A stretch of DNA of 64,000 bases from Histomonas meleagridis. Its lineage: Eukaryota > Parabasalia > Tritrichomonadida > Dientamoebidae. A model generated the notes under the pieces. That model did no database searches. It saw nothing but the letters and a program-made list of their open reading frames with translations, and was not told the DNA's origin. The number at the start of each line of letters is the position of its first letter. Positions within the stretch are counted from its first letter, which is position 1. The translations under genes and the position numbers were made by a program. Location: assembly GCA_020186115.1 (NCBI GenBank), contig WSYJ01000092.1, positions 284,001 to 348,000 of the forward strand, in the 5' to 3' direction. This document shows positions 1 to 8,956 of the stretch, in pieces.

Positions 1-1
1 C

Positions 2-3000
2 AAATTAACATATTTAAATTGGAATGATTTAACATTTGCTAAATTAGGCGATTATGAACCATCAGAAACATTAAATTCATGTTGGTTATGTTTAAACTTT
101 GTTGAGCGCTTATTAAATTTATCGGAAACATATTTAACAGAAGTTACATATTTATTTAATCGAGCGTCAGATAATTATTCGATAAGTATATTAATTAGTT
201 TTGGGCAAATTTATAATCAACAAAAATATAAAATACTTTTAGAATCATCAATGAGTTTTTTAACTAATATATTACATACATCACAAGCTCCAAAAGTAAT
301 ACAAAATTTATGGGATTTAAGTCCGAAGTTTTGTCATTGGTTATTCCAAAATTATTATTCTAAAAACCCAACGAAACGTAATGTTATACTTGAATTAGTT
401 GGTAATCATTTAGATGATTTATTAGATAATGGAGAAATTGATTTAATAATTCAAATTGGTTTTAATGCATCATTTAAAAATATGATTAAAATTGATGAAT
501 TTTTAGATAAATTATTAAAGAAATATTCACAAGATATAATTAATAATATATTTAAATATGTTAAATCAATTGTTTTAGATTCGATATATTCTGCTTCGAT
601 ATTATCAAATATATTAAATTCAATGTTTGAATATTTTTGGAATCAATTTTCAACTTATCCAAATGAAATTAAATTATTAATAAGTACATTATATTCTATT
701 TGTGATAGTTCTATTATAAATATAAAACAATTTTCATTTAATTCTTCTTTACCATCAGTTAAAACACCGAAAATCAAAAAAGTTGCATCGGAATATTTTT
801 CACAATATTTCGAAGATAAAATTAGTTTATCGAAATTTGTTTTATTATTTCATCAAAACCAAATTAATAATTTAGTATTATTTCAATCAATGGAACATTA
901 TTTATTATTAGAATTAAAGTTTTTAGATAAACATACTCAAAAAATAGTTGAGAAACTTGGCGAATTAATTGGTACAATGATAAATGAGAATTTATTTAAT
1001 GAGAAACAACTTAAATATATATTTTCATTCTTTATAAAATCATTTCAATTAAATTCATCATCAAATGAAATATTATTTTCTACAAAATCATTAATCATTT
1101 GTTATCAAAAATTAAAAGTATTACCACAATATGCATTTTCATTAATGAAAACGCCATTATTTAAAACAACGCAAACTAAATTATATGAAAAATTAAAAAT
1201 TTTATGTTCGAAATTATCATCTACAGTACAAGTTACACAAATATCATCATTAACTATTCATCCAACCTTAAAACGATTTGAAGAATTACAATCACCACCA
1301 CCACGAATATGTAAATATGCACAAACTATTATTAAAGATCCAACTATTTTAGAATCCAATTTTGAAACTTTAGAACCTTATATAGATTGGATAGCATTAC
1401 ATATAGTAACAACGATTCAAGATCATCCTAAACTTCTAAAAATTATTATACCACATTTAACTAAACCTTTAATTAAAGTTATCATTGAAGCATCAATCTT
1501 TGAATCGATACAACTAATTTCTAATCCAAAGTTTGTAGTATTTGAAGGAAATTTTATACGAAGAAGATTAATAATATTAGGAAGTTTAATTGGTAAATTA
1601 ACATTAGGTCGAAATCAATATATTCCAGGTCGATTTTTAGATATAAAACATTTATTATTACATTCATTTTCACAAGGTAAATTATTAGGAGTAATATCAT
1701 TTGTCCGATCAATATTATGTTGTACAACTCCATATTTATTTCCACCTAATCCATATATTTCAAGTATATTACAAATTTTAGCATCTATTCATTCAGTATC
1801 ATTATTAAAGATTTATATTAAGAATCAAATCACAACAATTTTCACATATTTTAAAATTAATCCTAATCAATTAATTACAGTCGAATTAATACCTTATGTT
1901 AAAGATAATAATAATGATTTTATAGTTAAACCTTGTCCATTAAATTATTCTGTTTCATCAACAGATTTTAATCGATTTATACAATTAGATGAAACTACGA
2001 TATTAACATATTCAACACAAAATATTATAATTTCAAAGCCCTTAAAAGAATCACAAAATGAATTAAAAGATAAATTACGGAATTTATTAGCTAAAGCAAT
2101 TTATTTATTTTGTAAAAATGATATTTCTAATAATGCTAAAGTTGCAGCGTCAACAACATTTGAATTAATTACAAATGATTTTGTTTATAGTAATAACATT
2201 AAATTAATGCAAGAATCAGCTTCAATATTATCTAAACAATTAGCGTCAGGTTTATTATTATCTACAGTATCACAACGATTAAATCGACATTTATTAAGTA
2301 ATATCATAAAAGAATTTACACAATCTGATATAGAATGGATTAATCAAACATTAATGTTAAATAATAATTGGATAATCCAATTCTTACAAGATATAATATC
2401 ATTAATAGCACAAAAAATAGTTCAACAAAAAATTGATGATTATGAAGAAAAGAAAACTTTAAATTCACATTATCATGAATTATTAAAACAACATTCACAA
2501 ATATTATTACCACAAATATTATCACCTACAGAACAAGGTTATTCCATTGAACATCAAAATATATTTCAAGAATTAAATGAAATACTTTTATCACCAACAC
2601 AAATTACACATTCTGAAATATATTCAGATAAATCAATAAAAACTAATGAAGATTTCGAACGATATTTACGGAATTTATCGAAAATAATTGCTAATGAAAT
2701 TCAACAAGAAAACTTAAAAGAAAGTTATCAAGAATATTCAGGCACTAATATGTTATTACAAACTTGTCCTAATATTGGTAATACATTTGAAGATTTTTTA
2801 TCAATATTAAAATCAACCATAAAATATATGTCTAAAGTTACACATGTATTAAACAATGAAATATATTCAGAATTATTAAAATATATATTACGAATGTTCC
2901 CTTCAACATTTCCTACACGTGCACAAAGTCATGTAATTAATTGGTTACATAATAATATACCATCAGTTGAATTATTAATTGAACTTATCAAGAATTCATT

Positions 3001-4654
3001 AATTACTACGTTACAACTTGATAAATTATTTTTTGAAAGTTTAAATAAGAATCCATTTAATTATCGATTATTTGGATTTGCAATAAAATTCTTAAACACA
3101 GCTATATGTAAAGATAAAAGTATTTTACCCAGTGAAATGATTTCGACTTTAACATTTGTAGTTACAACACCACCGAATTTATTAGAACCAAATACAACAC
3201 AAAGACAAACATTAATGAATGAATTAATTATAGTACATTCAGAAATGGATATCCCATTAACAGTATTAAGTCCTGAATCTAAACTTCAAACTATGTCTAC
3301 ATTTGATCCGATTGATGATATTAAAGAAGAAATTATTAATAACATTAAGAATTGGAAACTTTTAATTAATAATAATTCTAATGATGAAATAATACAACAA
3401 AACTTTAATAAGTTATTAAGTTATGGTATTGATACATTTATTAGTATATTTTTTTCGGAAGATTTAATTACTGTTAATGTCTTTTTACAATATTTAAAAC
3501 ATTATAATTTGTTTCATAATTATTGGGATAATATTGAACAAACTATCATTAAATTAATTGAAGGTAATTCATTAGTTATTAAGTTTGATATGCGGAAATA
3601 TTATTCCATTTTAATCAATATATCAAATCATTGTATTAATGATAATGAATTATTAATAAAATATGGAAATTTATTACATAAAATTCGACCATTAATAATG
3701 CCTACATTTACATTTTCATGGATACAACTTATCACAGAGAAACATTTTATTTATTTATTAATTAATGAAAAGATTAATTGGAATTTAATGAAATTATTAA
3801 TTTGTGATTATATTTCATCATTAGTATTCACAAGTGATTCTAATTTCTTAAATGTCTTTGATTTCATTTATAAATCATTTTTACGATTTCTTTTAATTCT
3901 AATTCATGATTTCCCTACATTTATAATATATATCACACCAGAAATTATTACATTTATACCATTTAATTTCACTCAATTACATAACTTATTATTAAGTACA
4001 AATCCATTAAATAAAAATATACCAAAACCTTCAATAAGTTTAATACCAAATCTTTTAAACATCGAAGGAATCAAAGATTTTAATCCATTAATTCAACCAT
4101 TAAAACAATTAACGAAAGAGTTAAAGTTTTCTAATGTTAATTCTTCTACGTTTAAAGAAATTGCATCTAAACTTAATAAACAAAGTTCGAACGGATCAAT
4201 TTCTGCGTTTATTATCTTTATAACGAATGCATTATTAAATGGCGTTAAAGCTGAGAAAATTATTAATGAACCAATCGAAACTTATTCATCAATACATTTA
4301 TATTTCATGATCACAAGTTTGATCGATGAATTAAGTTATGATTCATTAATAGTTTTAATTAATGTGCTCATCGATCAGTTACGTTTTCCTTCATTAATTA
4401 CATTGTTCTTCATGAAGACTTTAATGAATTTGTTTAACTATAAAACAAAAGATAAAATTTGTTTGGACGAAATGATATTGTTGACTGTAATGGAAAGAAT
4501 AGCAACGTCATTGCCCCATCCGTGGGGACTGGAAATGTTGTTGTGCGGCATTCTGGTCGATAAGGAGATAAATATATGGGAAAGACAGTTCATAAAGGAA
4601 AACGAACACGTGAAAAAGATACTAAAAGCTGCGGAAGAAATGTTGTCAAAATAA
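2..4654 (+). CDS. NOT1: CCR4-NOT complex scaffold subunit NOT1 (CNOT1), 5' partial
   Basis: NOT1 is the scaffold of the CCR4-NOT deadenylase, which shortens mRNA poly(A) tails and represses translation. The frame is open from base 2, so the gene begins upstream of the window; the first ATG at 251 is internal. The visible 1550 residues follow CNOT1 order. An N-terminal helical region comes first. A MIF4G domain (about nt 1290-1870) includes the stretch LDIKHLLLHSFSQGKLL and the PPNP motif. A DUF3819-like CNOT9-binding bundle lies at about nt 2070-2330. The C-terminal Not1 domain (about nt 3400-4640) carries FLRFLLILIHDFP and ends with PHPWGLE, both hallmark NOT1 segments. Family proteins are about 2000-2400 residues, so a few hundred are missing. 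Codon use shifts to more G/C in the last 200 bases, as at other gene ends here. The family assignment is very secure. Confidence 0.95.
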   Translation, partial: KLTYLNWNDLTFAKLGDYEPSETLNSCWLCLNFVERLLNLSETYLTEVTYLFNRASDNYSISILISFGQIYNQQKYKILLESSMSFLTNILHTSQAPKVIQNLWDLSPKFCHWLFQNYYSKNPTKRNVILELVGNHLDDLLDNGEIDLIIQIGFNASFKNMIKIDEFLDKLLKKYSQDIINNIFKYVKSIVLDSIYSASILSNILNSMFEYFWNQFSTYPNEIKLLISTLYSICDSSIINIKQFSFNSSLPSVKTPKIKKVASEYFSQYFEDKISLSKFVLLFHQNQINNLVLFQSMEHYLLLELKFLDKHTQKIVEKLGELIGTMINENLFNEKQLKYIFSFFIKSFQLNSSSNEILFSTKSLIICYQKLKVLPQYAFSLMKTPLFKTTQTKLYEKLKILCSKLSSTVQVTQISSLTIHPTLKRFEELQSPPPRICKYAQTIIKDPTILESNFETLEPYIDWIALHIVTTIQDHPKLLKIIIPHLTKPLIKVIIEASIFESIQLISNPKFVVFEGNFIRRRLIILGSLIGKLTLGRNQYIPGRFLDIKHLLLHSFSQGKLLGVISFVRSILCCTTPYLFPPNPYISSILQILASIHSVSLLKIYIKNQITTIFTYFKINPNQLITVELIPYVKDNNNDFIVKPCPLNYSVSSTDFNRFIQLDETTILTYSTQNIIISKPLKESQNELKDKLRNLLAKAIYLFCKNDISNNAKVAASTTFELITNDFVYSNNIKLMQESASILSKQLASGLLLSTVSQRLNRHLLSNIIKEFTQSDIEWINQTLMLNNNWIIQFLQDIISLIAQKIVQQKIDDYEEKKTLNSHYHELLKQHSQILLPQILSPTEQGYSIEHQNIFQELNEILLSPTQITHSEIYSDKSIKTNEDFERYLRNLSKIIANEIQQENLKESYQEYSGTNMLLQTCPNIGNTFEDFLSILKSTIKYMSKVTHVLNNEIYSELLKYILRMFPSTFPTRAQSHVINWLHNNIPSVELLIELIKNSLITTLQLDKLFFESLNKNPFNYRLFGFAIKFLNTAICKDKSILPSEMISTLTFVVTTPPNLLEPNTTQRQTLMNELIIVHSEMDIPLTVLSPESKLQTMSTFDPIDDIKEEIINNIKNWKLLINNNSNDEIIQQNFNKLLSYGIDTFISIFFSEDLITVNVFLQYLKHYNLFHNYWDNIEQTIIKLIEGNSLVIKFDMRKYYSILINISNHCINDNELLIKYGNLLHKIRPLIMPTFTFSWIQLITEKHFIYLLINEKINWNLMKLLICDYISSLVFTSDSNFLNVFDFIYKSFLRFLLILIHDFPTFIIYITPEIITFIPFNFTQLHNLLLSTNPLNKNIPKPSISLIPNLLNIEGIKDFNPLIQPLKQLTKELKFSNVNSSTFKEIASKLNKQSSNGSISAFIIFITNALLNGVKAEKIINEPIETYSSIHLYFMITSLIDELSYDSLIVLINVLIDQLRFPSLITLFFMKTLMNLFNYKTKDKICLDEMILLTVMERIATSLPHPWGLEMLLCGILVDKEINIWERQFIKENEHVKKILKAAEEMLSK

Positions 4655-5294
4655 ATTAATCTATAAAATATGTTGAGTTTCAATAAATAAAATAAAATAA
4701 ATTAATATTTGGAGTATTGGTAAAGGAGTATCGACTGCTCCTGCATTGTGAGCTATTTAATTGTTATCAAGTCAAACAAAATTTCATTTCATTACAAGAA
4801 GTTGTTACAATAAATCAAAAATTATAACATGATGTAAAAAAAGTAAGGTCATTGAATGAATGATTATTATAGGATAATAAATTATCTTTTCCTTATTAAT
4901 AAATGATTTATTATTTAATGATAGATTATTGAATCATTGCTCGAGATGTATTTTTTTTTCTAGATGTTGACAAATTTAGATCAAGATATAATGATTTTTT
5001 GAGTTTTGATTTAAAACTCCTTAAATTCACTTGATAAACTTAAGATAAATGGTTTAAGAATTCACAAGTAATACAAAAAAAATTGAAAATGAATTTTGTA
5101 GTATATAATTAGTTGAATCTTGAATTTTGTCAAATTGATGATCTTCGAATAGTTCAAAAATGTTACTATCACTTAACATCGCTAACTCATTAGAAATGTG
5201 TTTTAATAAAATAACATATAATTAAAAACATAATTTTTATTTCATACATATAATAATTTTTTATTGAAAAATATCTATAAACTGGGCGTATTAG
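4655..5294. other. Intergenic, no gene seen
   Basis: About 640 bases of AT-rich sequence between the convergent NOT1 and ENY2 genes. A short inverted repeat (GGAG...CTCC near 4724-4740) could form a small hairpin. No coding, RNA-gene or promoter signal that I can support. Confidence 0.5.
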
Positions 5295-5633
5295 TTATAT
5301 ATTATCTTCGAATTGGGTTTTAAGGAAATTGGATAATTTTGATTTAACTTCATTTGCTATATTTTCTGGAAATGTATCACGTACTTTAGAAGAAATTTTT
5401 TGATAAAGAATGTCTGGCGTTACATTTTCAATTCCAATTTCTGTGATTAACTGACTACACATTTGATTAATTTGTTCTTTCCATTCTTGAACTTCTGGAG
5501 ATTGGTTTAAATATGTCCTTATTCTTTTTGTTTCTCCTTGGCTTTCAAGAACAGCTTCAACCTCTGCTCGAACTTCAGAATCTGGAACATCTTCCCATTG
5601 AATTGCCATGATTTTTGCCACTTTTAAAGACAT
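5295..5633 (-). CDS. ENY2/Sus1-like transcription and mRNA export factor
   Basis: ENY2/Sus1 is a small all-helical protein shared by the SAGA deubiquitinase module and the TREX-2 mRNA export complex. The 112 residues match the family in length (about 95-110) and pattern: GETKRIRTYL near residue 33, WKEQINQMC in the middle, then IGIENVTPDILYQKI and a C-terminal helix with FLKTQ. These correspond to the ENY2 helices containing G-W-x-D-Q-L and the GLEHVTVDDL-like segment. An in-frame alternative ATG (MAIQW, 5609) would shorten the N terminus by 8 residues. It lies only 34 bases beyond the stop of the INCENP-like gene on the same strand, so its promoter must overlap that gene's 3' end. I judge the fold assignment likely from residue spacing. 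Confidence 0.8.
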   Translation of the reverse strand: MSLKVAKIMAIQWEDVPDSEVRAEVEAVLESQGETKRIRTYLNQSPEVQEWKEQINQMCSQLITEIGIENVTPDILYQKISSKVRDTFPENIANEVKSKLSNFLKTQFEDNI

Positions 5634-5667
5634 TTGATATGAAATATGAAATGCGTTTCTTTATTCA

Positions 5668-6552
5668 TTAAATCACTTTTTCAACAATCCGAGAATCTCC
5701 TGGCTCTATTCCTTGGTCATACTCCCACCACCCGCTGTCATTACGTTGTTCCCATCTCGGTTTTTGCTCGTTAAATATTTCCTGTAATGAACAGTCAGCT
5801 GTGAATCCTTGGAAAATTGTGTCTGGATTAATCTTCTGTTGCAACTTGAGTAAGTGTCTTAAGTGTTTTCCGCGTGCCCATCGAGGAATCATTTTTCCAT
5901 GAATTTCGATTGGGTTATCTTCATATATTTCGTCGTCATCTTGTGGTTCATCATCGTCATCTGACATTTGGTACGACTCTGGAATAGGTTCTTCTCTTTC
6001 AAACGCAAATATAGGTCCAGCAGGTTCTGGTATTTTGTCTGAATCTTTCTTATTTTGGAGCATTTCTTGCCATTTTTCTCTAAAGGAGCTTGCTGACTTC
6101 GAGAGTTCACTCATCTGATCACTGGGATCCAAGGTAAGTTTGCTTTCTTCTGTTTCGGTTTCTTCTGTATTACTTCCATAACATGAATAAGTTTCAAGTA
6201 AACAACAATCATCTACAAATTTGAAATTATCACCATCAGAGTCGAGGTTAGATCTGAGTGATGGATTAGATAAGCTTTTCCGAATACTATTTTGAGAAGA
6301 TGATCTTCTTTTTTGATTTTCATTAATTCCTCCGAGAGATGACCTCCTTTGTTTATTGTCCTGATCCGTGTCCTGTTTAAGGGTACTAGGTTCATATTCT
6401 TTATCTGATGATTTTGGTGGACAGAAATTATCAAGTTGAGCATTAATTGTTTGAAGCCATTCGAAGTTCAATTTTTGTGACAAATCAAAAGTTTTCATTT
6501 CATTTGCAAGTGTTTCCAAGAGTTCATTGACCTTTTCGCATATTTTCGACAT
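5668..6552 (-). CDS. INCENP-like chromosomal passenger protein (C-terminal IN-box)
   Basis: INCENP holds Aurora B kinase in the chromosomal passenger complex and activates it through a C-terminal IN-box. The last 80 or so residues of this 294-residue protein show that box: IPRWARGKHLRHLL (family I-P-x-W-A), then SLQEIF, then NEQKPRWEQRNDSGWW, equivalent to the LEEIF-x-K-x-KPR-Y-x-KRTSSAVW segment. The terminal Ser before Trp-Trp occupies the place of the Aurora-phosphorylated TSS motif. The N terminus is helical. The middle is Ser/Arg-rich and very acidic, with a DDDDEPQDDDEIYED run. It is much shorter than animal INCENP (about 900) and lacks a long single-alpha-helix region. Minus strand, head-to-tail with the ENY2-like gene and divergent from the TM9 gene. 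Confidence 0.85.
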   Translation of the reverse strand: MSKICEKVNELLETLANEMKTFDLSQKLNFEWLQTINAQLDNFCPPKSSDKEYEPSTLKQDTDQDNKQRRSSLGGINENQKRRSSSQNSIRKSLSNPSLRSNLDSDGDNFKFVDDCCLLETYSCYGSNTEETETEESKLTLDPSDQMSELSKSASSFREKWQEMLQNKKDSDKIPEPAGPIFAFEREEPIPESYQMSDDDDEPQDDDEIYEDNPIEIHGKMIPRWARGKHLRHLLKLQQKINPDTIFQGFTADCSLQEIFNEQKPRWEQRNDSGWWEYDQGIEPGDSRIVEKVI

Positions 6553-6698
6553 CTAATTATTCCCTTAACGTACAGTTTTTCTTATTCAATATAAAAATTA
6601 AATAACAGCTGAAATTGAGAGTAAATTGGTTATTTTTTTGAATTTCGCCACAACGAAACCAAACAAAGTTTGTTAAAAAAAGGAAATCACCAACTAAG

Positions 6699-8420
6699 AT
6701 GTTTTTAATTTTTTTCATTAATTCGTTCGAAATTTTACAACAGAATTATGCTATTGGTTTGGAGCAAACAATAAGTGTTGGTTCATTAAGAAGTTATCAT
6801 CGACCAATTCCTTATGATTATTCCTATAATGATGTTTTTTGTATGCCACAAGAAATTCAAGCAACAAAGAAAACAATTGGGGAGGTTATTACTGGTGAGA
6901 AAATTCAAACAACTCCATATAAATTTATTTTAGGTGAGAAGAAACCATATACCTTAATTTGCACTAAAAAATATGATGAAAATCAAAAAGCTTATTTAAC
7001 AAAATTGATTGATGATGAGTATTACTTTAATTTTATTTTTGATAACATTTCTTGTTCATCAAAATCAACTCAAAATCAATTGATTCCAGGAATTAGCATT
7101 GGATATATTCAAGACAAAAAGCACTACGTTAACTCTGACCTTGCTTTTCTCATACATTTGTCTTCATTAACTGGTGAAACAACAATCAATGGTTTTGACG
7201 TTATTTCTGCAAAGCCAACAATAAATTCTAATACACCAGTTGCCCTTGAAGATGATCAAGAAATCAAATACAGATTTTCAATTACATTTGATGATGCCAT
7301 TCAAACAACAGATATTATTAGAAATCAAAGATTTACACATCAAAGAATTTCACCCCGAATGTTCTTGCTGACACTTCTGTCCGTCATTATTTCCTTTTTT
7401 ATTCCAGTTATAATAATTTCCTGGGTATCATATAGTGATAATTCTGAAATTGATATTGAATATGATGAGTATGAAGGATATGAGTGGAAACTTATTCATG
7501 GCGATGTGTTTCGTTCTCCGAATCGACCATCACGCCTTACAATGTTCTTTGGTTGGGGAATACAAATATTTTTATCAATAATGTTAACCATTATACAAGT
7601 TCTAATGAAGGTTGCAACCACACAGCTTGCCTCCATTTTAACAGCTTTTGTGAATTCCATGATTATTTCGGCCTTCTTTGGAGGATTTCTATCAATGAAG
7701 ATGTTTAAGACAATTGGAACTAGTAAGTGGAAATCAGCTATGTTTAGCTCCTCATTCATCCCTATTGCTATTGCTGCAATTATCTTATTTGTCTTTTCTC
7801 TTCGAATGAAAAAACTTTCTTCCGTATCGTTTTCGGTTTCGACGGTTATTTTATATTTTGTACTTGATTCTGTATTATACTTTGCAGGTTCATTAGTTGG
7901 CCTTAAATCCAAACCTTTTGAACTTAAGCAGAAAGTGAATCAACTTCCACGTCAAATTCCACCATATAATACTGAAATTGTTCGAAATCTTCTAATGATT
8001 ATTGGACCTATTTTTGTATTTTCATTAATATATATTTACATCACCATCTTTTTCCAATTAGTGTGGAGTTATAATGGTATTTCGATAAGTGGAACATGTG
8101 TTTTTCTCGGATTAATACTTTGTGTTTTGCAATCGGCCGATCTTGGCATAATTGTTACGTTCTTTTTGATCTCTAAAGAGGACTATCGATGGTGGTGGCC
8201 ATCATTTGTTTGTGGCTCTTCTGTTGGATTATGTTTTATGATATATTCGATTTTATATGGTATTACAAATTATGTTCCAAAGGATGGAGATGCATTCTTT
8301 ATATACTTTGGAACAAATGCAATTTTTAGTTGTATGTTGTCATTACTTTGCGGAGCATTCTCTTTCAGTGGTGCTTTCTTCTTCGTAAAGAGTATTTATA
8401 ATTCTTTGAAAATGGAATAA
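6699..8420 (+). CDS. Transmembrane 9 superfamily (EMP70/nonaspanin) protein
   Basis: TM9 proteins sit in Golgi and endosome membranes and help load cargo and sort membrane proteins. The 573 residues begin with a hydrophobic signal segment. A lumenal domain follows with SVGSLRSYHRPIPYDY and the MPQ segment typical of the family. About nine membrane helices follow from roughly residue 220. The diagnostic GDVFRSPNRPSRLTMFFGWG precedes the second helix. WWWPSFVCG lies late in the protein, and the C terminus ends in NSLKME, close to the KXD/E COPI retention signal of TM9 proteins. Slightly shorter than the usual 600-660 residues. The start at 6699 gives the signal peptide. Divergent from the INCENP-like gene with about 145 bases between starts. 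Confidence 0.95.
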   Translation: MFLIFFINSFEILQQNYAIGLEQTISVGSLRSYHRPIPYDYSYNDVFCMPQEIQATKKTIGEVITGEKIQTTPYKFILGEKKPYTLICTKKYDENQKAYLTKLIDDEYYFNFIFDNISCSSKSTQNQLIPGISIGYIQDKKHYVNSDLAFLIHLSSLTGETTINGFDVISAKPTINSNTPVALEDDQEIKYRFSITFDDAIQTTDIIRNQRFTHQRISPRMFLLTLLSVIISFFIPVIIISWVSYSDNSEIDIEYDEYEGYEWKLIHGDVFRSPNRPSRLTMFFGWGIQIFLSIMLTIIQVLMKVATTQLASILTAFVNSMIISAFFGGFLSMKMFKTIGTSKWKSAMFSSSFIPIAIAAIILFVFSLRMKKLSSVSFSVSTVILYFVLDSVLYFAGSLVGLKSKPFELKQKVNQLPRQIPPYNTEIVRNLLMIIGPIFVFSLIYIYITIFFQLVWSYNGISISGTCVFLGLILCVLQSADLGIIVTFFLISKEDYRWWWPSFVCGSSVGLCFMIYSILYGITNYVPKDGDAFFIYFGTNAIFSCMLSLLCGAFSFSGAFFFVKSIYNSLKME

Positions 8421-8956
8421 TGTAATTGCATATAGTAATCAATAAACATTTATATTTGTGTTAATATATTTTATTGATATTTATACGTAAATACAAATAT
8501 GTTATGAATTACCTTCATGTCTGGATGGGATTAAAAATCAAAACAAATGAGTAATATTAAGATGATTATAAAAATTTTATGTATGAATTTCAAATTTATT
8601 AAAATTTGTTTAATCATATTTATGTATATGTAATAACAAAAAAACTATATGATGAAATAATGCATGTTTTATTCCTTGAAGATCATGTTCAAACAGTAAT
8701 TTATAAAAAATTATTTTTTAGCTTACTTCAGTTAATAAGTAAACTGTTCATAATCTCCATATGCATCCCTTAATCAAAATTAATTGTAATAGGAAAATAT
8801 TGGCATAATATCTCAAAGTTGTCTCCAAATCATATAAATGCTTTTTACAACTTCTCTCATTACTTGCGCTTTTGACAAATATATTCATTTTTTTATTAAA
8901 AAGACAACTTTCAGTTTAACTTTTGATGTGATTATGTTAGAATATTTTATTCTTTA
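8421..8956. other. Intergenic, no gene seen
   Basis: About 535 bases of AT-rich sequence between the convergent TM9 and SF3B3-like genes. No recognisable coding or structured element. Confidence 0.5.
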
